From: Nyssa sinensis
Lineage: Eukaryota > Streptophyta > Magnoliopsida > Cornales > Nyssaceae
Assembly: GCA_008638375.1 (NCBI GenBank)
Contig: CM018052.1
Span: 11,341,006 to 11,405,005, forward strand
Direction of reading: 5' to 3'
DNA: 64,000 bases
Made by a program: the position numbers and the translations under genes. Shown here piece by piece: positions 39,495 through 51,516 of the stretch. How positions within the stretch are numbered: position 1 is the stretch's first letter; each line of letters begins with the position of its first letter. A model generated the notes under the pieces. The model was not told the origin of the DNA and ran no database searches. It saw only the letters and a program-made list of their open reading frames with translations.

Positions 39495-40885
39495 GGTTTC
39501 CCCTTCTCAATTCTCTCACATTACCTTTTACCTTATTTCCTTGTAGGAATTCATTCATTTCTAATCCCTCATGCCTATTTTGGCATAGAATACAATTTAA
39601 TTATCCTACTTAACTCGTAATATTCGTTATTAAATGTTGTACATCTCATCTCACGTGTCATGCCTATATATCGGCTCTAATCCCTATTACTCGTTATAAC
39701 ACAATTTTTATCAAACTAAATATATTCATTGCATATCTAACTTTTGATTCATAATTTTTTCTTCCCGCATTTTTAATCTCTCAAGTTTATAAAAGCTACA
39801 GGTTTTTAAGAATCACAATTATAAACATAAAAACTCAACTCTCATATCATTAAGTATAGCATGCTCTTATTTATATTTTAAATGTCACTTGATATAACAA
39901 CTTCTTATTTCAATTTTTACTTGTAGCTCACCTTCCATGCAAGCAACTAATCCCAAGTCTTTCAAGTTTTATTTAGCAAGTATTATTCATATTATTCCCC
40001 TGTATCTTCATCATATAACTCAAGTTATAATTCATTTCTAGTCTTTGACCCTAGGCAATCAATTTATCTCCTTCTCCCTATCATGAATAATACCAATAGC
40101 GTACTCTAAGAATTTATCACTAGGTTGAGTAGGAGAGTGTTTTGGCTTTATTAGTATTACCTACTTCTTCCTTATACACAATACTAGCGCTTCAAGGATT
40201 AAGGATATACTACATCCATTCTATTTATAGGTACACTAGAAATATCATTGTCAAACAATTGCAGTAAACCTCATTATCTAACAAGCATCTAAAGATTTTG
40301 AGTATAATATGCTCTCTTTTTTTGGTTCACAAACATGTAAAAACAAGATAATTACCAAACAATTACAACATATATTGTTATCAAGCAAGCACCTAATCAC
40401 ACATGCTAACCCAAGGTAAATGTTCTAGCAAAGTTAATTACAAGTAATTCATAATATTTTACACTTTACCCATAGTACCTCACATAACACCATCACAAGA
40501 CACATGAAATATCATTTAAACATATACATATATTCACAAAACATGAAAATTTCCTATATGGTATACATGAAATTTTCCCTAAAACTCATTTAACAAACAT
40601 GAGTAAGCATGGCATGAATTTTTCTTATTTAGGTTACTTTAACAAGTATAATCAAACTTAATCGGCAATCAACAAACTAGGGTCGTACCTCAAGATAAGC
40701 CATGATACGACAAATACTCATATGTCAAATATTCATAATTGAAATCCTAGGATCATTTTGAATATTACATTCAATTTTAGAATTGTACTTCGTATTTAGG
40801 ATACTTAACTTATCTTAATCCAGCTACTTAAGCAGCCCAAAGATTTTAAGTTTAATCTCGTCGTCCCTAGGTATTCCAACCTAAA

Positions 40886-40897
40886 GCTCTCATACTA
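40886..40897 (-). other. Primer binding site of element P (resembles initiator tRNA-Met)
   Basis: The plus strand reads GCTCTCATACTA. The inverse, TAGTATGAGAGC, matches the standard plant element site TGGTATCAGAGC at 10 of 12 positions. It lies three bases from the right LTR, the correct place for a minus-strand element. Two mismatches may reflect age. Confidence 0.6.
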
Positions 40898-42891
40898 TTT
40901 TGTCACGACCCGAGTTCCAAAGGCTCGAGAAGTAATAGAAAATTACTAAGGAATATCAATAGATGATATCCCAAACTTGTCAGATCAATGAGAGTCAATC
41001 GGACTCCCGGACACTAAGGTTTGACAAATATGTTGTCGTGCTAAGGCCTAAAAAATTAGCTATTTCAAATCTATAAAATTGGCCTTGCAAAAGTCCTAGT
41101 AATTGTAATAATCTAAAAATAATTTTTAATAAATTTTAGCTATAGGGTAACCCACCCAACTAGTTATGGTGGTCCAAGGCATTATTTTTAGAAATTTCAG
41201 AATTTTATTCTTTAAAGGGGGAGTTGACTTTTTATTCATAAGGAATTAAGCCTTAGGACTATTTTTGTTGGTTCCAAATTAGGGGTACTTTCTTTTCATT
41301 CACTTAATACATTATAATGTAAATAAGATATTCAGTAATAATGTTGTCTAGGTAACAGAATGCAGAGCAAAATTGAGAGTCTGTGAGTTTCAATCGACCT
41401 TCTAGTCGACTGAGTCTAGATACCAGTTGACTGATTCTTCCATTCAATCGACTGAAAGTTTGGCATTTTTGGGTTCTTCAACTTCTATTAGTTCTAATCG
41501 ACTTGTTCCAATTTTCAATCAACTTAAAGAGACTTTCAATTGACTCAAATGGTCGTTAGATGCTCTAAACCTGCTATTTTGAAATCTTTTCAATCCTTAT
41601 TGAGTTCATTCTTTTAAAAACACCAACATAACTTACATAAGATGATTACATTCACAAAACACACCATTTATACACATCTTTTCATGATTAGTCGTGCATA
41701 AAACTACTTTAATCATCTTCAGAAAAATCAAATGATCTAATTATCAAATCTTTGTTGGAAAAGTATTTATGATTCATCTCCTTACATATGTAAATAAGTT
41801 TCGTGACTACATATAATTCTCTGTCAAGATACATACATAGATTAGTCATTAACAAGAGTAAGTTCAACTTTACATGCCAAATACCAACATTTTACAAAAC
41901 ATGGGGGTCCTAAGAACACTTTATGTCAACAACCAAAAGTCAAGTGGCATTGGTCTTCAAATGGAATATATCCCAAAGGAGGTGTATCCAAGAACACGTT
42001 CAAGTCATTGGCTTCACGACATTCCCTACATCTAGTCGGGGGGTTAAAACAACGCCCCCGTTAAGGAATCTAACAAAATAAGAAATTTTAAGTGGTGTCA
42101 CGTGGATGCTTGTACTCGTGTAGTGAAAATTTATATATGAAAATCTAAATCACACATCTATAATTCTCAATATCAACTTTTATGATTTATTCTTCAATAA
42201 TCTTCACCCAAACAAGCATACACATATGCATTTATCACATATCACTCACAATGTCATGCCCCGAATTTTCAAAAACTTGGGGAGTGAGTGAAATGAATTA
42301 AGAGAAATAAATAAAAGGTAGCTAAATGGATTTGATTGATTACATGTTTATTTTTCCATGTTTGCCCAAAATTTGAAATGAAAACCTGTTATTAGACTTA
42401 ACCAAAATGGTCTTCTAATGTCAACCAAATATCTTCTCCAACCAATATTCAAAATTAGTCTATGTAAAGATTTGAAAAATGTGGAAAAATTTTTCGTTTT
42501 TGCCGGTAGGACACTATGCATGCATTATTTGCCGGTAGGGCGCTGCGCATGCATCCTTTGACTGTAAGTCATGTTTAGAAGAATATTTAGAGTGTGTCAT
42601 AGAAGACAAATATGCTTAGAATATTAAAATACACCTACTGTGAAAATTTGAGCCAAAACAGAAACAGTTTCAAAAATAAGACCAAAAGGGCATCCCGGGT
42701 AGAAACGGCCAAACCCGGCCTCAGGCAAAAATTTATTTTTTTGAAATTTTTTATTTAAATTAATTTTATGAACATTGGTTAAAACAAAATTTCAAATTGA
42801 GGCGTTTCGGGACGGGTTGTGGAGTAACGGGGCCCCCGGGCTCATTAAGGGCAAAAAGGTCATTTTGCCCTTTGCCCCTTTGCCCTTCCAC

Positions 42892-42898
42892 TATAAAT
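42892..42898 (+). promoter_or_regulatory. TATA box of LTR B
   Basis: CCACTATAAATACAGC lies about 430 bases from the LTR start, at the position matching A and C. Confidence 0.55.
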
Positions 42899-44168
42899 AC
42901 AGCACTTAGAGTAATTTTGAAACATAATTAAGTCTGAAAATCAGAGCAGTGGGCGTCCATGGAGAAAAAGTGAGAAAAACCCTAGTTTCTTCAAGTTTGA
43001 AGCCACCAAAACACACTTCTCCACTTGGAATCTCATCAAGGTCCCTTCTAAGAAGTTGTTCCTCTCCTCAATATCTATATTCTCACTAAACAGTTCGGCC
43101 GTGCAGCGAACACAGCTTCCACAGTCTGAGAAAAACCATTATAGGTATGATATCTTGCTAAGTTAGAAATAGGTTTGAGTTTCCTTACTTTCCTACATGT
43201 TGTTTGAGTGCTTAAGATGTTTACTTGATGTTAGGAAAGTACTTAAGAGGTAGTCACTTTGGAAAACTTAGAGTTGGAAGTTTAAAGGTTTGTATGTCCT
43301 TTGAGTTATTTGATGAATTGTTACCATAAGGAAGGTGTACTTTGCTTATATGTGGGATTGTTATATTTTCACTTACATTTATGTTGATACTTGCCTTGTG
43401 TTGTGAAAGAAAATGATTATTTGATGTATTGGTGCTTTATGGAATTTAGTGTTTTGTGAATTAATGCGGTTGTGAAAATGAGGCTTGGTCATGTGTTGAA
43501 ATGAATGATAAATAACATATGTTTATGTATGAGAAGATTTGAGGTTTTGAAGTTATGATTTATGTTGGACATAATGCATGACTTGAAGTGAACACCTTTG
43601 ATGAAATGTTGCATTGAATTGCATGAGAATGAAATCATGGCATTTTGACATATTGTGAAATTCTTGGAGAAATGGTGTGAGTGGAACACTCGGTGCTATT
43701 GCATTATGAGGGTGTAGATCCTAAGGTGAAAAATCCAAAATTGGCCATTTGGTACTCGCAAGCCAAACAGGGTCCGGACCGTGAAGCGAGACATATATTG
43801 GTACTTGCATGCCAACGGGGAAGAACTGTGAAGCGAGTCATGAGTGGCATAGAGTTGCATGCGTGTGTCATGCATGTAGACATTGCATGGTATTGAGGGA
43901 TATGGGATTATAGCTTTTGAAATGTACACTTGCACATGCCACGCCTCAAACTGGTTTCTAGCATTAGCATTGTATTATACCAGCGGTTATGCTGATGCAT
44001 TCGTGGGATAGCATATTTCAGACGAGGCTCCCGATACCTGAAGACTTGGTGAAGTCTTAAAGGATGAAGGGGGAGGGGGATCATGGAGGATTTTTGGCCC
44101 TTTGGGCACATTTTGATGTTGTATGAAGGCATAAGCCCAAAACTCATGTAATGAACTTGTAACGATTT

Positions 44169-47100
44169 TGTAATAACCTCAAAATTTTTTTTTTTTTTAT
44201 ATAAAATTTTGTTGGTTATTATTATTATTATTATTATTTGTTATTGTTATTATTAATATTATTATTATTATTAAAAATGTGAAATGAATGTAATGTGTAG
44301 ATTAAATGAATAGATGATGTGTGGAATATTATGTGTATGTGTATATGTATGGGATAATGTATGTACATGTATATGTGTATAGGTATATATATATAGCAGA
44401 GCATGTGTGCACTGTGTGTGGGCAACAGACCGTGTGTGTGTGTGTGGTGTCGTGTAAGTGTGTGTGTCTAGAGTGTGTGTAATAAGTGATATATATAGGT
44501 ATATATATATATATATATATATAGGGCAACTTTGCATTTAATGCAAAGCTGCCTTGTAGAGAAAAGAGGAAGGCTGGACGGAGGAGAGGAGGTCAAGAAA
44601 AAGGGCTGGCAGTGGGAGACGTGAGGGAGTTGATGTGTGAGTGTTTATATCTTGGTCTCGGTTGGGAGGAAAGAAAAGAAAGAGAAACAGAGAGCAAGAG
44701 AGAGAGAGTTCTGAAAGGAGAAGAGATTTTGGAGCTTGAATCAAGCTTGGAACCAGAAGGTGAAGGAGGTACACGGCTAGAGAGAGAAACCCAGAAAACC
44801 GTGAGTGACTCCATTCTGATTTTTTTTATTTCTTAGCATGTTATATAGATTTGATTCTTGGTTCTTATAGTGTATGAAATGTGGATTAATTTGCAAAAGA
44901 AATCACTTAAAATGATTAAGAAACGAGATAGAAACAGTGAGTTGCAGGTCTCGGTTATAGGAAGTGGGTCTTGACATTTTATGTGTAGAACTTGGTCTAA
45001 ATAGGAGTAAAATAGTCCTCTTAGGTGCAGAAAACTAAAGGGAGTTGTTTGGGCCAAAAATAGTAAAAGAATAAGCATGAAAACTAAAAAGAAATGTTGG
45101 CCGGAGATTCGGCCATGGCACTTTGACCCTCTATTCGTGGCGTTTGAGTGACCTAAACAAAAAATGAAGGTTGGATATGGAATCTACAGGAAAAATGGAA
45201 GAAAGTAGCATTTTAAAAACATGAAAAGTCCGCCGAGAAAATGTCGCCGGCGTCGGAGAGGGCGCCAGAACCCTACTGGTGCATCGCCAGAGAAACGGGG
45301 AAGAAGGGGGGGCATTCGGGTAGGGTCCGGGTCCGGTTCGGGTTCGGGTCGGGCTTGGGCGATCCGCCCCTGCCACGTGTCGCCCTGTTGTTTTAAATTA
45401 AAAGATGGAAAGGGACTGTTTGGCTACGGGTGTATGAAATTGAAAATTGAAATTGAACAGGAACAGGGATATCCTATCCCTATTCTGGACTAATCCCTGT
45501 TTGGGTAACTGAATTAAGAATAGGGAAATTAGAATTTACAAATTAACCCTTAGACTTTTTGGGAATTAACTTTGACCCAGGACTTTCGAAATTTACAAAC
45601 TGACCCCCCAACTGTTACTTATTAAAATTTGACCCCACCAGAATAAAATATTAATTTAATTAATTAATTAATTAATTTAATTAATTTAATTATTTAAATA
45701 TTCTAAAATAACTCGGAGTCCAAATGGGACAAGTCATTAGTGTATTTTGACTATCTTGACCATTCTGAGACCAATGGTGAGGTCTGTTTTATAAGACGGG
45801 GTCCCAAAAAAATAAAAGACCCGTAGTAACCTTTAAAATTACCAAAATGCCCCTAAATTGAAACACAGTCAAACGAACTCCGAATTAAGTGAACAAATAG
45901 TGAAACTTTATTATCTCAAGCATTCTGGACTCAACCGTGGAGTCCAATTTGTGAAAAGAGGTCACGAAATGTAAGGACCCGTGAAAAGTGCAAAATGACT
46001 GTTTTGCCCTTTTGAACCCAAATATTCGAATTGAGTTCTACGAAAACCTAAACTTATTTTCTTCGATGTACCGGACTCAATAGTAGAGTTTAATTTAGCA
46101 GAATAAAAACTTATAAAATAAAGACATAAAATTTGTTGAATAGCATCATTTAGAAAACAAATGAACTGAGTCACTTGTTATGATTTTAAGGACACGAAAA
46201 GGCAAGGAGAAAGTGATCTGACCTTCTGTATTCTCACAGTGATCCTACTATACTACGAGTATACTTTCCCGGGTTGAGATCAATTATCAGGTACGATATA
46301 TTGTGCTAAGTAAGAAATAGAATTGAGTTTAGGAATACTTGCTCTGCTGGCTTGATGCTTCATATGTTTGCTTGATTGTTCGCATGCTTATGTGCTTCAT
46401 GCTATTTTGCTGTAATTTGGGTGATAATGTGAATTATGACTATGTTTATATCGCATGTGTTAGTATAGTGTGTATGGGTTATATTTTTTGAGAACTGTTG
46501 AGACTATGAAATATGTGATTGAAGGCATGCTTCATGTATAAATGAGATGCATCATTGAGATTACATTGTGACATGAATGAATCAGAGCATATTGGCATAG
46601 TGTGGTTCTTTATGCATGGCGTGAGTTGAGCACGTGGTGCTGTGCATTATGAGGGTGCAGATCCTATGGTGAAAAACCCAAAACCAGCTATTAGGTACTC
46701 GCAGGCCTAACGGATTCCAGACCGTGAAGCGAGACATACATGATACTTGCATGCCATCGGGGAAAATCTGTGAAGCGAAACATGGGTGGGCATAGAGTTG
46801 CATGGGTGTGTCAGGCATACTGATTCATATATATTGCATACTGTTCATATACTGCCATAATGATATTGAATGCCATATAGAAATAACTGTACACTTGTAC
46901 ATGCCACGCCCTTAATTTTGTTTCTTGCATTAGCATTATATTGTACCAGCAGTTGAGCTGACCCATTCGTGGGACAAACATTTCAGATGACGCTCCAACT
47001 GTGCGGGATGTAGAGATGATTTGACTGTAAATTATGTTTGGCCCGAGGGGCATACTTAATATTGTATAAGGGCATAAGCCCGAGACTATTTCTTATTTTG

Positions 47101-47256
47101 TATGCCGTGAACAAATGGACCAGACCCTATGTAATGTATCAGAACAGTATATGGAATGTATGTGATTGTCCTTAATTATCTTTTATTTCTTTATTATTTT
47201 ATTTCTTTTTGTCTTGTTACTCGCGCCTCGGGTTCGCTGGAATTCGAGGTGTGACA
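44169..47256 (+). mobile_element. Element G: 3.1 kb solo LTR nested in B, mosaic
   Basis: It starts TGTAATAACC and ends AATTCGAGGTGTGACA. The exact target duplication is GATTT (44,164-44,168 and 47,257-47,261). The 5' half resembles J: GT/TA microsatellites, then an AACGAGATAGAAACAG block and TGCAGGTCTCGGTTA. The 3' half (about 46,600-47,100) resembles A/B/C: CATTATGAGGGTGCAGATCC, GACCGTGAAGCGAGACAT, CATTCGTGGGA and AAGGGCATAAGCCC. Confidence 0.85.
44215..44524. repeat. ATT, GT and TA microsatellites in G
   Basis: ATT-type runs lie at 44,215-44,273, GT-rich stretches at 44,400-44,485 and a TA run at 44,500-44,523. The several overlapping frames here encode H-T or I-Y repeats and are artefacts. 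A (TTAA)n stretch lies further on at about 45,655-45,680. Confidence 0.85.
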
Positions 47257-47337
47257 GATTTTGTGTAATTGTGAATCAAATGGGCAAGGCCCTGTATTTG
47301 TAATGAATATGATGGTGTGACTTTCAAAGTTCAAGCA

Positions 47338-47365
47338 TATGTATGTGTGTGTGTGTGTGTGTGTG
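47338..47365. repeat. GT microsatellite in B
   Basis: About twelve GT units in the part of LTR B downstream of the G insertion. Confidence 0.9.
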
Positions 47366-47884
47366 ATGGGTTGTATGTATTTGAATGATGTGTATTAAGT
47401 CCAATGAGGTTGTGGCCATCGAGTGAGGATGGAGTGTGCAAAATCGAAAATTGAAAAATTGTATCATGTATATTAGGTGGGAAAAAGACTTAGAAACAAA
47501 GGAGATTATGTCCAAATTTTGAAAAAATTAAAGAATGGCTTAAGTGTGTAAAACACTTTGTAATTAGGTGTGGAAAAATGCTCAAATTGGAGGTTTAGAA
47601 ACTTGGGGAAAATGGGCTAAAAATGGAAGAAAAGTGGCTTGAAAAACTTGGAAAGAAAAATGGAAAAAATAGAGAAATTTGGGCTGTTGGACAGAGAAAT
47701 TTACTTTTTGTCTGGAATAGTAAACCTGCAAAAAAATGGGATTTTTCTCTCTGTCACTACAGTAAAAATGCAGAGAAGCAGCCCAGCAATCGCTGCAGCA
47801 CCCGCACGCACGTGCATGCAACACCTGCGGGCCCTCCCTTGCCTACTGTCATGCCATGTTGCCCAGCCTTTGACACCCTTGATA

Positions 47885-48060
47885 CCAGCCCCTTTTGGCT
47901 ACATTTTTGAACCATGTTTGAGCATATTTTTAGACCATGTTTGGGCATCCTATTGGGCCATGTTTGGCCACCCTTTTAGGCCATTTTTGGCTATCCTTTT
48001 AGGCCATGGATGACCACCTTTTTGGGGCCATGTTTGGCCTCTTACTTGGACTAATTTTTG
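47885..48060 (+). repeat. LTR minisatellite, copy B
   Basis: Six or seven units of the same CCATGTTTGGCCACCC-type ~24-base repeat as in A. Confidence 0.7.
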
Positions 48061-48499
48061 GTGGGATTTTTGACCAATTCTTGGCCTATGTTTTAGGGCC
48101 ATTTGGCCATTGTTCCAAGACTTGTTTAAGGACATTTTTGGGGCGATTTTGAAGGCCATACTTGAACAGGCCTTAGATTATTTTTGACCATTGGTTGGGG
48201 TGATTTGTGAGTATCAGTAGTAACCCATCTTAGGGTAAGCCTTGTGTCCGATTTTTCATTTTTATTTTGGGGAAACGTGGGGGAATGAATGTAAAAGTAA
48301 TTTAATTCACCTTAATAGTGTTTCATTTATTTTTCTTTTTTCGTTTCACTCACTCCCCGGGTTTGTGGAAATTTGGGGCATGACAGTCTAAGTCACGTTA
48401 AAAAATGACCTCCAAAATAGCCCCAAAATGTCTCTAAATGCACCTTGGAACAATAGCCCAAATGGGCCCCAAATGCCCTAAAACATGGGCCAGTAATAA

Positions 48500-48660
48500 G
48501 TCAAAAAGTCTACCAAAGTTTGTCTAAGGAAGTGGCCAAACATGGCCTATGAGAGTGGCCAAACATGGCTTAAGGACTGGCCAAACATGGCCTAATAGAG
48601 TGGCTAAACATGGCTCAAAAAGATGGCCAAACATGGCTCAAAAAGGTAGCCAAGGGCAGG
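48500..48660 (-). repeat. LTR minisatellite, copy C
   Basis: Inverse units (TGGCCAAACATGGC) repeated about six times. The long plus-strand frame at 48,549-48,833 is produced by this repeat and the adjacent GC-rich block. Confidence 0.7.
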
Positions 48661-50512
48661 TGTCAAGAGAGGTGTCAGGCTGGTTTGCATGGGGCAAGGC
48701 AGTAGGGCGCGCGCATGGGCAGGCAGGCAGCACGTGGGGCGCGTGCAGGGGCGAGCGACAGGGGACTAGGCGTGCGGGGCTGCGGGCTGGGGGTAGGACT
48801 GGACTGTTTTTCTTGCAGGTTTACTGTAGTTGACTGCGGCTGAATTTCTCTTTCCAGCAGCCAATTTTCTCTGTTTTCCAATTTTTTTCCAAAGTTTTGC
48901 AAGCTACTTTTTTCGCATTTTTAGCCTATTTCTTCAAGGTTTCCCCCCCCTTTTTGGCACTTTTTTCACCTATGTTTAGGGTGTTTTACACACCTAACTA
49001 ACCTTTTAATTTCACAAAATTTTAGCATGGTTTCCTTTATTTTCTAAGCCTTTTTCCACCTAATGTTCCACAACACAACCCATCATTTCTCAACTAGCAA
49101 CCTAAATGCATCCTTCACTTTAACTAAGCATTTATACATTACTTAAAACACACAATACATCATACACACACATATACTTTAAGTTTAAATATTACTAACC
49201 TCATGTTCATTACAATTTTAGGGCATTGCCCATTGTTTTCATATTATACAAGATTTCTATAAATAAATACACATATCTTAGGGCTTATGCCCTTATACAT
49301 ACAAAACATGCCCCAATGGCCAAATATCCTTCGTGGTCCATGTCCCATCCATTCTTCAAGACTTCCTCAAGTCTCAAGTACCGGGAGCCTCATCTGTAAT
49401 ATGATATCCCACGAGGGGTCAGCATAACCGCTAGTATGACACAATGCTAATGCAAGGAACAAAGTTAAGGCGTGGCATGTGCAAATGTACATATATAATC
49501 TACATGCCTTCCAATTCATTAATACAATGCAATGGCAATATATGTGACACACCCATGCAAACTCTATGCCACACCCATGTCTTGTTTCACGAATCGCTCC
49601 CGTTGGGTCAATCGAGTACCAACACCTATGTTCACGGATCGCTCCCGTTGGATAAATAGGCACCAATGCAATGGCCAATTTTGGATTTTTCACCATAGGA
49701 TCTACACCCTCATAATGCATAGCACCAAGTGCTCAACCCACACTATGTTTTCAAAGAAGCACCATATGCCAATATGCCTTGATTTTTCTATGCAATTTCA
49801 ATAAGGCATTTTATCAAATACATAGCATACACCTTAAATCATGCATCATCCATAGAGTAAATTCTAACTTTCAAACCAGACAACTTCTTCCACCTGAACA
49901 TATGCTATATCCAATCAATTTAAACACATGCTCATGTTACATGTTCACTATATTACTAATTCTCAAAGAACACATAATTACACAAAGCATTAATGCATTA
50001 AACAACCATATCTCCCAAAACACAAGGTCTATCCACATGAATATAAGCCACAATGCAATGAATTAAACATATATTCAAGTTACATGTTCATCACTTTGAC
50101 AAATTCTCAAAGAACACACAAGTACACAAACTACCAACTCTAGGTTTTCAAAGCAACTACATACTAAGTGACTTTCTAACAACAAGTAAACATATAAATC
50201 ATTCAATCAACATATAAAACACTCCTAAACTTAACCCTATTCTTTACTTAGTAAGATATCATACCTAAAAGGATTTTTCTCAACCCTAGGGAGTTGTATC
50301 TGCTGTGCAGCCGAACCAATCAGTGAGAATGTAGTCCTTGATGTGAGGAACAACTTCCTAAAAGGAAGTTTTGTGAGAATCCTAGCCTAGAGATAAGTTT
50401 TGGTGGCTTAAAACTTGGAAAATCCTAGGTTTTTCTTCACTTTTCTTTTCATGCACGACTTCTGCTTCTTCTCAGACCAATTTCTGAGATTTTTTATCTC
50501 TAAGGGGCTGTA

Positions 50513-50518
50513 TTTATA
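50513..50518 (-). promoter_or_regulatory. TATA box of LTR C
   Basis: The minus-strand read is AGTATAAATACAG, at the position equivalent to the A and B promoters. Confidence 0.5.
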
Positions 50519-51516
50519 CTAAAGGGGCAAAGGGGTGAAAAGACCATTTTGTCCTTAATGAGTCCGGGATCTCGTTATACTACAACTCGTCCTGAAACTC
50601 CTCAATTAGACATTTTGCTTTAGCCAAAGTTCTTAAAATTATTTTAAATGAAAATTTTCAAAAAAATTTATTTTTACCTGCGGGAGGGTTTGGCCGGGTC
50701 CACCCGGGGATGCCGTTTATGGTCTATTTTTGAAACTGTCTCTGAATACGCTCAAATTCTTACAAAAGGTGTAATTTAACATTCTAAGTATATTTATCTT
50801 TTATGACAGACTCAAAAAATGCTCCTAAACATGACTTATGTATGATGCATATATAGTGCCCTACTAGCAAATAATGCATAAATAGTATCTTATCGGCAAA
50901 ACGAAAAATTTGCCCTGATTTTTCAGATCTCTACACACAATATAGTCTATTTATCAAGATTACACATTACAAACATGAAAAATAACACATAGACACATTT
51001 TAGCAAATATATGGTAAGCATAACATATTTTAGGGTTCATATATACCAAGAAATCAAGATCTAATCATCATGTAACCTTTAATCAATGATCCAAAAGGCT
51101 TCAAACACAAAAAAGAACACAAGAAGGTGGAGAATAGGACCAATCGCACATAAGAACACATCATTGATATGCTTCCATCATTTATATCACCACGAAATCC
51201 AATAAATACGAACATCGATCCATGAGAAACATATGCAACACACATTATGCACATTCACACCCTAATCTCATCCTTAGGTTAGAAACTACTACCTTAAATC
51301 TCGTAGATCTTGGAAACTTGTGATTTTTCCTTGATTTTTCCTTGTTCTAGCTTGGAATTGCAATAGAGAACACCTAGATGAGAAACCTTAGCCTTGGTTT
51401 CTTAAATTTGGCCTTAGATCATAAAAACCATGAAGAAATTGATAGAAAAAGAGGGTAAAAATCCTAGCCACCAACTAGAAAGAGAGAGAAAAAAAAGAAA
51501 AAGAAAATAGTAGATA

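Larger units (their letters stand above)
25652..40900 (-). other. Interior of element P: polypurine tract and non-coding body
   Basis: The inverse polypurine tract TTCTTCTCTTCTTATTTCG (25,652-25,670) adjoins the left LTR. On the minus strand it reads as a purine run preceded by CAAGGACGAAAT, as at the end of chromovirus pol genes. The rest of the interior (25,671-29,146, 35,404-35,713, 39,495-40,900) is about 5.2 kb of AT-rich DNA. No long open frame, RT, integrase, protease or gag motif could be recognised on either strand. Elements A and K are inserted in it. Confidence 0.6.
42463..48385 (+). mobile_element. Element B: ~2.83 kb solo LTR nested in C, carrying G
   Basis: It starts TGTAAAGATTTG and ends TTTGGGGCATGACA. 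The exact target duplication is GTCTA (42,458-42,462 and 48,386-48,390). It is the same family as C but in opposite orientation. With G removed it collinearly matches A and inverted C. No coding interior. Confidence 0.85.
42252..50935 (-). mobile_element. Element C: ~2.76 kb solo LTR, minus strand, split by B
   Basis: It starts TGTCATGCCCCG and ends CTCTACA. The exact target duplication is CACAA (42,247-42,251 and 50,936-50,940). The empty site CTCACAATATAG is seen in the left LTR of P near 24,510. C sequence is 42,252-42,462 and 48,391-50,935. Inverted, it begins TGTAGAGATCTG and shares all main blocks with A and B. Confidence 0.85.

Noticed and set aside
44234..44537. Histidine/threonine/tyrosine-rich minus-strand frames
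   Set aside because: Translations of GT, TA and ATT microsatellites.
42252..48385. A 6 kb DNA transposon with ~200-base terminal inverted repeats (both ends read TGTCATGCCCC inward)
   Set aside because: The left inverted piece is the detached 3' end of LTR C. The exact GTCTA duplication around B, and collinearity of the left piece with the sequence after 48,390, show an LTR inserted into an inverted family member.
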